Shown piece after piece: positions 1 to 5,478 of a stretch of 8,155 nucleotides of DNA. The notes beneath the pieces were generated by a model. That model saw nothing but the letters and a program-made list of their open reading frames with translations, ran no database searches and was not told the DNA's origin. The translations under genes were made by a program, and so were the position numbers. Position 1 is the stretch's first letter; the number at the start of each line of letters is the position of its first letter. Source of the stretch: Clostridia bacterium (GTDB lineage: Bacteria; Bacillota; Clostridia; Clostridiales; Clostridiaceae); the NCBI GenBank assembly GCA_009930125.1, contig RZYZ01000091.1, positions 1 through 8,155 on the forward strand, given 5' to 3'.

Positions 1-917
1 GCTGCAACACCGTTTTCCTCCACATGGTTTCTGAAGGTTTCATAGGCTTCTTCTGCAACGGTGAACGGTTCATGGTTGTACTGGAAGAATTCTCTGGTGG
101 CTTTGACCCCATCGGCACCCAGTGGCGCACCATGCGCTTTTGAAGTTCCTGCAAAAGGTGAACCCATACCGATGATGGATTTGATTTCGATCATGGTTGG
201 TCTGTCGGTGACTTTCTTTGCTTCTCTGATGGCTTCATCCACAGCATCCAGATTGTTCGCATCATCCACTCTCAGGTAATGCCATCCGTAAGCCTCGTAT
301 CTGTCCTTGACGCTTTCAGAGAAAGACTTGTCCAGGTCTCCATCCAGGGATATGTCATTGGAATCATAAAGCATGATCAGTCTGCCCAGCTTCATATGCG
401 CTGCCAGTGAGGATGCTTCATGGGAGATCCCTTCCATCAGGTCTCCATCTCCGCATAAGGCGAAGGTGTAGTGATTGACCACGTCAAAACCATCCTTGTT
501 GTACTTGGCTGCCAGGTGGCTTTCTGCCATGGCCATACCAACCGCCATGGCGATTCCCTGTCCAAGAGGACCTGTGGTGGCTTCCACACCTACTGTGTGG
601 CCGAATTCAGGATGTCCTGGTGTCTTGGAACCCCACTGTCTGAAATTTTTAATCTCTTCCATAGGCAGGTCGTAACCGGACATATGAAGAAGAGAATAAA
701 GAAGCGCAGAGCCGTGTCCTGCTGATAGGACGAATCGGTCACGATTGAACCAGCTGGGGTTCTTCGGATTGTGCATCATATTCTTTGCCCATAACACATA
801 GGCAAATGGTGCTGCACCCAGCGGCAGACCAGGATGGCCTGAGTTCGCCTGCTCCACAGCATCAATGGATAATGCTCTGATGGTGTTGATGGTTAGTACG
901 TCGTTGTTATTATACAT
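1..917 (-). CDS. tkt: Transketolase, N-terminal part (3' end beyond the window)
   Basis: Transketolase transfers two-carbon ketol units between sugar phosphates in the non-oxidative pentose phosphate pathway, using thiamine diphosphate (ThDP) and a divalent metal in the cytoplasm. The frame is open from an ATG at 917 to the window edge, giving 305 residues of a protein usually about 650-670 long. Visible landmarks are SGHPGLPLG near residues 26-34 (active-site His28), SAGHGSALLY, GHPEFGHTVGVEATTGPLGQG, and the ThDP/metal motif GDGDLMEG at residues 156-163, followed by YDSNDISLDGD. What is present is therefore the ThDP pyrophosphate-binding domain; the Pyr and C-terminal domains lie outside. 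The start is fixed by GGAGGT at 922-927, four bases upstream of the ATG. It lies 72 bp behind the metallophosphoesterase gene on the same strand and is probably the third gene of the tyrS transcript. No frame damage is seen. Confidence 0.97.
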   Translation of the reverse strand, partial: MYNNNDVLTINTIRALSIDAVEQANSGHPGLPLGAAPFAYVLWAKNMMHNPKNPSWFNRDRFVLSAGHGSALLYSLLHMSGYDLPMEEIKNFRQWGSKTPGHPEFGHTVGVEATTGPLGQGIAMAVGMAMAESHLAAKYNKDGFDVVNHYTFALCGDGDLMEGISHEASSLAAHMKLGRLIMLYDSNDISLDGDLDKSFSESVKDRYEAYGWHYLRVDDANNLDAVDEAIREAKKVTDRPTMIEIKSIIGMGSPFAGTSKAHGAPLGADGVKATREFFQYNHEPFTVAEEAYETFRNHVEENGVA

Positions 918-940
918 GTTTACCTCCATAAAATTGCCGG

Positions 941-960
941 TACCGGAACCTTTTCCGGCA
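941..960 (-). promoter_or_regulatory. Hairpin between the phosphoesterase gene and tkt
   Basis: Read on the minus strand, this is TGCCGGAA, loop AAGG, TTCCGGTA: an 8-bp stem with one G-U pair and a 4-base loop. It ends 14 bases before the tkt SD. It is followed by CCGGCAATTTTATGG rather than a run of T, so it is a poor intrinsic terminator. It could be a weak attenuator, an mRNA-stability or processing element for tkt, or chance. A second CCGGC just after it can compete for the first arm (GCCGG). No convincing promoter was found in this 72-bp gap. Confidence 0.35.
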
Positions 961-989
961 CTGGACTGTAATGAACCAGCATCTGTATT

Positions 990-1679
990 TTATTCCATGA
1001 TCTTTATGGGATCAAAATTAATGTAATCGCAGGAAGTGAGGATATATTCCACTCCATTTCGGTAGCCTGTCATGACTCTCTGAAGAGATTTACCATGAAG
1101 ATGGCCATAAATGACCTTTTCCACTCCATACTCCTCAAATATATCAGTAAACTCCGAATCTTTAAAGGTTTCATTGACCGGCGGGTAATGAATCATCACG
1201 ATGATCTTCTTATATCCGGCCTTCTTGGCCTTATCCAGGGACATTCTCATTCTGAGCAGTTCTCTCTTGTAGATCTTCTCATCCTCTTCCTTGAAGAGCG
1301 CGCTTCCTGGAAGCACCCATCCACGGGTACCGCAGATGGCATAGTCCTCATAGGCGAAAAAGTTGTTCTGGATGAAATCCATATTGTCATACATGCCGTT
1401 GAGCTTTGTGATGCTCCCCCACCAGTAATCATGATTGCCTTTGATCAGGATCTTCCTTCCGGGAAGCTTCGCCACAAAGTCCAGTTCAAGCTTGCTGGAT
1501 GCCATATTCATGGACCAGGAAAGATCACCTGCCAGAAGCACCGTGTCTTCTTCCGTGATTTTCTTCAGCCAGTTTTCTCTGATCTTCTCGTCATGGTCTT
1601 TCCACTCATCGGAGAAGACATCCATGGGCTTGTCTCCGCTCAGGGAAAGATGCAGATCAGCAATGGCGAAGAGTGCCAT
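990..1679 (-). CDS. Calcineurin-like metallophosphoesterase
   Basis: A 229-residue soluble protein with the full set of metallophosphoesterase metal-binding motifs: ADLH (Asp8, His10), AGDLSW (Asp52), KGNHDYWW (Asn82, His83, Asp84), IHYPP (His164) and YGHLHG (His193, His195). GNHDYWWGS together with GTRGW is the pattern of the bacterial 'predicted phosphohydrolase' group (COG1768 as I recall it). Such enzymes use a two-metal centre to hydrolyse phosphomono- or diesters; the substrate cannot be read from sequence. There is no signal peptide or membrane segment, so it is cytoplasmic. The ATG shares its A with the TAA of tyrS (TAATG at 1677-1681), which points to translational coupling. The protein appears full length and intact. 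It is otherwise functionally unconnected to its neighbours tyrS and tkt. Confidence 0.92.
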   Translation of the reverse strand: MALFAIADLHLSLSGDKPMDVFSDEWKDHDEKIRENWLKKITEEDTVLLAGDLSWSMNMASSKLELDFVAKLPGRKILIKGNHDYWWGSITKLNGMYDNMDFIQNNFFAYEDYAICGTRGWVLPGSALFKEEDEKIYKRELLRMRMSLDKAKKAGYKKIIVMIHYPPVNETFKDSEFTDIFEEYGVEKVIYGHLHGKSLQRVMTGYRNGVEYILTSCDYINFDPIKIME

Positions 1680-2899
1680 TATTCTGTGATGAGGATTCTG
1701 TAGATTTTCTTCTTCCCTTTTTTCACCAGGAGATAGTTCTCGGTAAAATCCTCTTCCTTTAATTTATGATCGATGTCGGTGATCTTCACATCGTCGATGC
1801 TGACCCCACCCTGCTGCATGTTTCTTCTACCTTCTGATTTGGAGGGGAATACGCCACCTGCCAGGAGAATTTCAAGAAGAGGCTTCTCCAGATCTTCCTT
1901 GACGATTTCCACGGTAGGGACATTGGAAAGGTCGGTTCCGCCGCCGAAGAGGGCCTCTGCAGCACTTCTTGCCTTGGCTGCTTCCTCTTCCCCATGGACG
2001 AGCTTTGTCACTTCGTAAGCCAAAAGCTTTTTGGACTCGTTGATTTCCTGTCCTTCCAGAGCTTCAATTCGTTCAATCTCATTGATATCCACGAAGGTGA
2101 GAAGCTTCAGACATTTCACCACGTCCTGATCGTCCACGTTTCTCCAGTACTGATAGAAATCATAGACCGGAGTCTTTTCCGGATCCAGCCAGAGGGCTCC
2201 GTTGACGGTCTTGCCCATCTTCTGACCCTGGGAATTGGTCAGAAGCGTACAGGTCATGGCATAGGCAGTCTTTCTTTCCTTTCTTCGGATAAGATCGATG
2301 CCTGCCAGCATGTTGGACCACTGATCGTCTCCACCCAGCTGCATGGTGCAGCCATGGTTCTGGTTCAGGTACAGGAAGTCATATCCTTGCATCAGCATAT
2401 AGTTGAACTCCAGGAAGGAGAGTCCCTTTTCCAGTCTCTGCTTGATGCTCTCTGCACGAAGCATGTTGTTCACAGAGAAATGCACCCCGATGTCTCTTAA
2501 AAAGTCCACATAATTGAGGTTCATCAGCCAGTCCGCATTATTGAGAAGACGCGCCTTGTCCTCACTGAAATCGATGAAGCGCTCCATCTGCTTCTTGATG
2601 CCGACGATGTTACGTTCGATGTCTTCTCTTGTTAGCATGGATCTCATATCGGTCTTTCCGGACGGATCTCCGATCATGGCTGTTCCACCGCCTACAAGGG
2701 CTATGGGCTTATGCCCGGCTTTCTGCATATGGGCCATGAACATCATGGCGATGAAATGCCCCACATGAAGACTGTCCGCTGTGGGGTCAAAACCGATATA
2801 GAAGGTTACGCTTTCTTCTTCAAGGGCTTTCCTGATTTCTTCCTCATGGGTCAGCTGCTTGATATATCCCCTTCTGGTTAATTCTTCAAATACACTCAT
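1679..2899 (-). CDS. tyrS: Tyrosyl-tRNA synthetase
   Basis: Class I aminoacyl-tRNA synthetase that activates tyrosine with ATP and charges tRNA-Tyr in the cytoplasm. At 406 residues it has the usual length of bacterial TyrS. The order of motifs is YIGFDPTADSLHVGH at 34-48 (the HIGH signature is HVGH, 45-48), GGGTAMIGDPSGK at 70-82, the tyrosine pocket segment QGYDF at 171-175, QLGGDDQW at 187-194, and KMGKT at 227-231 in place of KMSKS, which is normal for this TyrS class. The C-terminal S4-like RNA-binding domain spans roughly 342-403 (FPSKSEGRRNMQQGGVSI). The start ATG at 2899 has CAGGAG upstream (AGGAG at 2908-2912, spacer 8). It is first in a minus-strand operon, with a promoter about 35 bp upstream. 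The leader is only about 27 nt, so no T-box fits. Confidence 0.98.
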   Translation of the reverse strand: MSVFEELTRRGYIKQLTHEEEIRKALEEESVTFYIGFDPTADSLHVGHFIAMMFMAHMQKAGHKPIALVGGGTAMIGDPSGKTDMRSMLTREDIERNIVGIKKQMERFIDFSEDKARLLNNADWLMNLNYVDFLRDIGVHFSVNNMLRAESIKQRLEKGLSFLEFNYMLMQGYDFLYLNQNHGCTMQLGGDDQWSNMLAGIDLIRRKERKTAYAMTCTLLTNSQGQKMGKTVNGALWLDPEKTPVYDFYQYWRNVDDQDVVKCLKLLTFVDINEIERIEALEGQEINESKKLLAYEVTKLVHGEEEAAKARSAAEALFGGGTDLSNVPTVEIVKEDLEKPLLEILLAGGVFPSKSEGRRNMQQGGVSIDDVKITDIDHKLKEEDFTENYLLVKKGKKKIYRILITE

Positions 2900-2932
2900 T
2901 TTTACAACTCCTGACGATTTTTACTACATCTA

Positions 2933-2961
2933 AGTATACCTAATTTCCTACGGTTTGTGAA
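2933..2961 (-). promoter_or_regulatory. SigmaA-type promoter of tyrS
   Basis: On the minus strand the -35 is TTCACA (2956-2961; one mismatch to TTGACA) and the -10 is TATACT (2933-2938; one mismatch), separated by exactly 17 bp. The expected start of transcription is near 2926, leaving about 27 nt of leader that contains only the SD. It lies between the terminator of the upstream small gene and the tyrS ATG, so it is the natural promoter for tyrS, the phosphoesterase gene and tkt. Confidence 0.85.
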
Positions 2962-3003
2962 ATGAAAAAACGGTAAACCCTCGATTATGGTGTTTCAGAA
3001 ACG

Positions 3004-3035
3004 AAAAAAGAACTTTCGCCAAGAAAGTTCTTTTT
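3004..3035 (-). terminator. Rho-independent terminator of the 77-residue protein gene
   Basis: The core stem GAACTTTC (3010-3017) pairs with GAAAGTTC (3023-3030) around the loop GCCAA. Flanking A5/T5 extends the stem on both sides. On the minus strand it begins 15 bases after the stop at 3050 and ends in six Ts, so it terminates that gene ahead of the tyrS promoter. The symmetry would allow it to work on the plus strand too, but no plus gene ends here. Confidence 0.88.
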
Positions 3036-3049
3036 CCTTACAGTGCTGC

Positions 3050-3283
3050 TCATCTGATATACGGTTTGATCCGCTTATAATCCTTTCGCTTCACATACAC
3101 CACATAGATTGTCGAGTATTTTCGAGATTTCTCCACAGTTTCTGGTTTCTGTTTCGTTTCACCGGCGTTCTTTTCCAGCGCTTTGAATCTGATATCCTGA
3201 GCGCGAAGCATGTTCCGGATTTCATTGAACTTCTGAACAGAAACACCTCGATAGATTTCCTTCCTGTTCCAGAAAAAGATCAT
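3050..3283 (-). CDS. Small conserved-looking protein of unknown function
   Basis: 77 residues, basic, with no membrane segment or signal peptide. The gene is credible because the ATG at 3283 has a strong SD (GGAGGGG, 3290-3296, spacer 6) and the stop is followed closely by a good terminator. The layout suggests a small alpha/beta fold. An N-terminal segment KEIYRGVSVQKFNEIRNML looks like a strand plus helix, then comes a polar linker of about 20 residues rich in Lys and Glu (KNAGETKQKPETVEKSRKYS). It ends in a strand and helix IYVVYVKRKDYKRIKPYI. This two-half pattern, with a FNEIRN-type helix and a YVxxKDY ending, resembles short uncharacterised Firmicutes proteins, but I cannot assign a family or function. 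It is transcribed separately from tyrS; a weak upstream promoter or read-through from the P-loop gene is possible. Confidence 0.8.
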   Translation of the reverse strand: MIFFWNRKEIYRGVSVQKFNEIRNMLRAQDIRFKALEKNAGETKQKPETVEKSRKYSTIYVVYVKRKDYKRIKPYIR

Positions 3284-3319
3284 ACAAAACCCCTCCAGTT
3301 CGTATGCTCAAAGCTAATC

Positions 3320-3347
3320 AAAAAGCTCCAATGTTAATCGGAGCTTT
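3320..3347 (-). terminator. Rho-independent terminator after the P-loop protein gene
   Basis: On the minus strand AAAGCTCCGAT pairs with ATTGGAGCTTT around the loop TAAC, an 11-bp stem with one G-U pair, and the T run is five long (TTTTTG). It starts 8 bases after the stop codon at 3355. It separates this gene from the 77-residue gene, whose SD lies about 25 bp further on. The T run is short, so partial read-through is plausible. Confidence 0.8.
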
Positions 3348-3354
3348 AAAAAGG

Positions 3355-3771
3355 TTAACTGAGAACCTTGTACTTTTCTAATTCAGATACAGCCAGTTCA
3401 CCCTCATCATGCATAGCAATGAAGAGATCAATGTCATTGGCCTCGGAGAAATTCTGGAGTTTTTCAAAAATCTTCTCGGAAGTTTCACTCTTCTTATCCA
3501 TTCCATTGAAGAGTCCATCCACAAATATAGTGGTTACATCATAGTTTGTTGAAATGATTCCACAGAGGAATCCGTAGATTGACCTGTAGTCTGTGAGTGC
3601 GTATTCGTCTGCATCGATAAATCGGATTTCTCTATCCAGCTCATGGATTGCACGAGAATCGTCATCGACAAAAACAACATTACCTTTGGCTGTTTTGACT
3701 TTTTCATTAGCAAGAGATACCATCTTCTTACTTTTTCCTGATCCCCTCTTGCCATAAATTACCTGTATCAT
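3355..3771 (-). CDS. P-loop NTPase-like protein, function unknown
   Basis: 138 residues from the ATG at 3771. A GTG nine bases upstream (3780) is also in frame, but the SD AGGGAG (3780-3785) overlaps it and sits 8 bases from the ATG, so the ATG is preferred. The Walker A motif GKRGSGKS (residues 7-14) and a Walker B-like strand TTIFVDG (80-86, Asp85) indicate nucleotide binding. NVVFVDDDSR (about 32-41) follows the first helix. The whole chain fits one small RecA-like P-loop core with no added domain, ending IDLFIAMHDEGELAVSELEKY. Proteins of this kind in Firmicutes are, to my recollection, often labelled 'PilT-like', but nothing here supports a role in pili. No membrane segment is present. 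It has its own strong promoter and terminator, so it is a single-gene unit, divergent from the zinc-ribbon gene. Confidence 0.85.
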   Translation of the reverse strand: MIQVIYGKRGSGKSKKMVSLANEKVKTAKGNVVFVDDDSRAIHELDREIRFIDADEYALTDYRSIYGFLCGIISTNYDVTTIFVDGLFNGMDKKSETSEKIFEKLQNFSEANDIDLFIAMHDEGELAVSELEKYKVLS

Positions 3772-3824
3772 GTCAATCACTCCCTTTGTATATTTGGTCT
3801 TGAAAACCTTTAAACTATGTCTTA

Positions 3825-3853
3825 ATTATATAATTATCCGAAAATTTAGTCAA
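3825..3853 (-). promoter_or_regulatory. Strong sigmaA-type promoter of the P-loop protein gene
   Basis: On the minus strand the -35 is TTGACT (3848-3853, five of six) and the -10 is TATAAT (3825-3830, perfect), with a 17-bp spacer. Transcription is expected to start near 3818, giving a leader of roughly 45 nt to the ATG at 3771. The leader has only a weak hairpin (GGTT/GACC near 3796-3808). Confidence 0.87.
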
Positions 3854-3988
3854 ACCATAAACCCCTATTTGGTGGTACATATTGAATTAAATTTCCCGTC
3901 ACCGAAAAGATTCACAACCTGATTCTGGTTTTTATTGACAGATTCGTAATATATATACTTTATTTAACAATTATTTTATCTTTCATTG
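3854..3988. other. AT-rich intergenic stretch between divergent promoters
   Basis: Together with the flanking promoters and leaders this makes about 350 bases without a gene (3772-4125). The 135 bases here hold no credible ORF. A perfect TTGACA lies at 3935-3940 on the plus strand, but the only acceptable -10 partner is TTTATT (3959-3964, spacer 18, four of six), so a second upstream promoter for the zinc-ribbon gene is possible but weak. Short A/T tracts near 3945-3985 could act as an UP-like element for the promoter at 3989-4017. No operator-like palindrome stood out. Confidence 0.5.
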
Positions 3989-4017
3989 TTCACATAATGA
4001 GAATAATCTGATATAAT
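3989..4017 (+). promoter_or_regulatory. Strong extended -10 promoter of the zinc-ribbon gene
   Basis: The -35 is TTCACA (3989-3994), the spacer 17 bp, and the -10 a perfect TATAAT (4012-4017). It is preceded by TG in the extended -10 position (4009-4010, TGATATAAT). AT-rich DNA lies just upstream. The expected start of transcription is about 4021-4024, leaving a leader of about 100 nt before the ATG at 4126. This is the best promoter in the window. Confidence 0.9.
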
Positions 4018-4020
4018 GAA

Positions 4021-4117
4021 ATTGCCGTAAGGTAATATTATTTTAGACACAGTAATTTTCTTAGCTATCCAGGCCCTTAGCCTCAGAAAACCTAAAAAAA
4101 TACTGTTGCTAAGGAGG
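4021..4117 (+). promoter_or_regulatory. Structured leader RNA that can occlude the SD of the zinc-ribbon gene
   Basis: Several helices can be drawn directly. A 5' hairpin at 4021-4036 (ATTGCC, loop GTAA, GGTAAT; one G-U pair) carries a GNRA tetraloop. ACAGTA (4049-4054) is complementary to TACTGT (4101-4106), extendable past one A-A mismatch by TTTT/AAAA. CTTAGC occurs twice (4060-4065 and 4076-4081), and either copy can pair with GCTAAG at 4108-4113, which overlaps the SD AAGGAGG (4111-4117). The second copy gives seven pairs as CCTTAGC/GCTAAGG. If ACAGTA/TACTGT forms, pairing of GCTAAG with a CTTAGC inside its loop makes an H-type pseudoknot; otherwise a plain SD-sequestering hairpin results. 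I do not recognise a named riboswitch or thermometer. Regulation at translation is inferred. Confidence 0.5.
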
Positions 4118-4125
4118 AAAAAACA

Positions 4126-4287
4126 ATGGAAGACAAGAAAATCATCTGCAGAGACTGCGGAAACGAATTCACATTCACAGTTGGTGAACAGGAATTCTAC
4201 AAAGAAAAAGGATTTGAAAACGAGCCAGTAAGATGCCCAGACTGCAGAAGAGCAAGAAAGGCTGAAAGAAACAATCAGAGAAGATAG
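4126..4287 (+). CDS. Small zinc-ribbon protein
   Basis: A 53-residue protein, easily missed because of its size. The sequence starts MEDKKIICRDCGNEF and ends RARKAERNNQRR. Two CxxC pairs, Cys8/Cys11 and Cys37/Cys40, form a treble-clef or zinc-ribbon type metal site. Between them lies the conserved core TVGEQEFYKEKGFENEPVR, characteristic of the 'probable zinc-ribbon' small proteins of Firmicutes (Pfam zf-trcl type, from memory). The tail is strongly basic, suggesting RNA, ribosome or DNA contact, but the role is unknown. The start is supported by the SD AAGGAGG (4111-4117) with an 8-base spacer. The gene is monocistronic: it has a strong promoter and long leader upstream and a terminator 6 bases after the stop. 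This arrangement, with a potentially foldable SD, suggests abundant but conditional expression. Confidence 0.92.
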   Translation: MEDKKIICRDCGNEFTFTVGEQEFYKEKGFENEPVRCPDCRRARKAERNNQRR

Positions 4288-4293
4288 TCCTTT

Positions 4294-4323
4294 AAAGGTA
4301 GTTACATTGTAGCTACCTTTTTT
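4294..4323 (+). terminator. Rho-independent terminator of the zinc-ribbon gene
   Basis: AAAGGTAGTTAC (4294-4305) pairs with GTAGCTACCTTT (4309-4320) around the loop ATT, a 12-bp stem with one G-U pair. It leads directly into six Ts (4318-4323). It begins 6 bases after the TAG stop and insulates trpS from the zinc-ribbon promoter. Confidence 0.92.
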
Positions 4324-4336
4324 CAATGAAAAAAGT

Positions 4337-4371
4337 TATAATAGAATGCATAAGTTACAATACTGTATAAA
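4337..4371 (+). promoter_or_regulatory. Probable but poorly defined trpS promoter region
   Basis: Three -10-like hexamers lie between the upstream terminator and trpS: TATAAT (4337-4342), TACAAT (4356-4361) and TATAAA (4366-4371). None has a good -35 at 16-18 bp. TACA, four bases, TGTA (4356-4367) forms a small inverted repeat over the last two, which could be an operator or chance. Only 74 bases separate the terminator from the GTG start, so there is no room for a T-box leader. Confidence 0.3.
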
Positions 4372-4397
4372 ATATAGAAGACATGGAGGATCTACTT

Positions 4398-5411
4398 GTG
4401 GAAGAGAAGAAGAAAATTGTATTAAGTGCCATCAAACCGTCTGGAGAAATCACCCTGGGAAATTATCTGGGTGCCATCAAGAACTGGATCGGTTTTCAGG
4501 ATGAATATGAATGCTTTTACTGCATTGCGGATCTTCACGCCATCACCGTAAGACAGGAGCCCAAGCTCTTAAGAAAAAGAGTGCTGGAGATCCTTGCGAT
4601 CTATATCGCATCCGGGCTTGACTATACCAAAAGCACCCTGTTTGTGCAGTCCCATGTGCCCGCCCACTCCGAAGCTTCCTGGATTCTCACCTGCAACGCC
4701 AACATGGGGGAACTCTCCAGAATGACCCAGTATAAGGACAAGACAGCGAAACTGAAGGAAAACACCTCCATCTCCGCAGGTCTGTTCAATTATCCTGTGC
4801 TCATGGCAGCGGATATCCTCATCTACAATGCGGACTTCGTCCCTGTGGGGATCGACCAGAAGCAGCATGTGGAACTGGCTCGTGATATCGCGCAAAGGTT
4901 CAATTCCAGCTATTCCGATACCTTCACCCTGCCGGAAGCGAAGATTCCGGAAAACGCCGCCAAGATCATGGATCTTCAGGATCCTTCGAAAAAGATGTCC
5001 AAATCTGATGACAATCAGAACTCCTACATCCTCGTCCTGGATCCACCGGATGTGATCCGAAGAAAGATTTCAAGAGCGGTCACTGACTCCGTAGGCGTGG
5101 TCAATTACAGCGACGAGCAGCCAGGCGTGAAGAATCTCATCAACATCATCTGCGCCATCAGGAATGTGAAACCGGATGAAGTAGTGGCTTCCTTCGAAGG
5201 AAAAGGCTACAAGGAGTTCAAGGAATACGTGGCGGAGGTCATCATCGAAGAACTGGAACCTGTCCAGAAGAAGGCCAATGAACTCCTGACGGACAAGTCA
5301 AAACTCGAAGAAATCTATTCCGAAGGAGCCATGAAGGCCAATTATGCAGCCATGAAAGTGCTGAGAAAGATGCAGAAGAAAGTGGGTCTGCTCCCTCCAG
5401 TGAGAAAATAA
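4398..5411 (+). CDS. trpS: Tryptophanyl-tRNA synthetase
   Basis: Class I synthetase that charges tRNA-Trp in the cytoplasm. From the GTG at 4398 it is 337 residues, close to the usual bacterial TrpS length. Visible motifs are KPSGEITLGNYLGAI (HIGH-equivalent TLGNY, residues 19-23), AGLFNYPVLMAADIL (127-141), GIDQKQHVELARDIA (151-165), and KKMSKS with KMSKS at 199-203. An in-frame ATG at 4383 would add five residues. However, the only strong SD (GGAGG, 4385-4389) lies at and after that ATG and is 8 bases from the GTG, so GTG is the better start. The gene stands alone between two terminators and ends in tandem TAA TAA. Expression signals are weak on paper compared with the zinc-ribbon gene. No frame damage is seen. 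Confidence 0.97.
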   Translation: MEEKKKIVLSAIKPSGEITLGNYLGAIKNWIGFQDEYECFYCIADLHAITVRQEPKLLRKRVLEILAIYIASGLDYTKSTLFVQSHVPAHSEASWILTCNANMGELSRMTQYKDKTAKLKENTSISAGLFNYPVLMAADILIYNADFVPVGIDQKQHVELARDIAQRFNSSYSDTFTLPEAKIPENAAKIMDLQDPSKKMSKSDDNQNSYILVLDPPDVIRRKISRAVTDSVGVVNYSDEQPGVKNLINIICAIRNVKPDEVVASFEGKGYKEFKEYVAEVIIEELEPVQKKANELLTDKSKLEEIYSEGAMKANYAAMKVLRKMQKKVGLLPPVRK

Positions 5412-5432
5412 TAACAGAATCCGATCCATTAA

Positions 5433-5465
5433 GAAAGGCAGCTGAATCCTCTTCAGCTGCCTTTC
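5433..5465. terminator. Shared terminator between convergent trpS and the PTS operon
   Basis: GAAAGGCAGCTGAA pairs perfectly with TTCAGCTGCCTTTC around a 5-base loop, a 14-bp stem. It lies 21 bases after the trpS stop and 13 bases beyond the stop of the minus-strand gene ending at 5479. T runs are short on both strands (CTTTCGTGTT on plus, CTTTCTTAAT on minus), so termination relies on the long stem. It probably serves both transcripts. Confidence 0.85.
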
Positions 5466-5478
5466 GTGTTCCGCTTAA

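Noticed and set aside
61..725. Short plus-strand ORFs opposite transketolase
   Set aside because: The minus-strand frame encodes continuous transketolase with its catalytic motifs; these are shadows.
1095..1703. 202-codon plus-strand ORF opposite the metallophosphoesterase
   Set aside because: Antisense shadow. The minus-strand frame has every metallophosphoesterase motif.
3935..3959. Apparent promoter TTGACA with TATACT
   Set aside because: The spacer is only 13 bp, too short for sigmaA. A TTTATT at spacer 18 is possible but weak, so it is mentioned only in the intergenic entry.
3976..4326. 116-codon minus-strand ORF antisense to the zinc-ribbon gene and its leader
   Set aside because: It lacks a good SD, its start lies in the T run of the terminator, and it is the mirror of a well-supported plus-strand gene with promoter and terminator.
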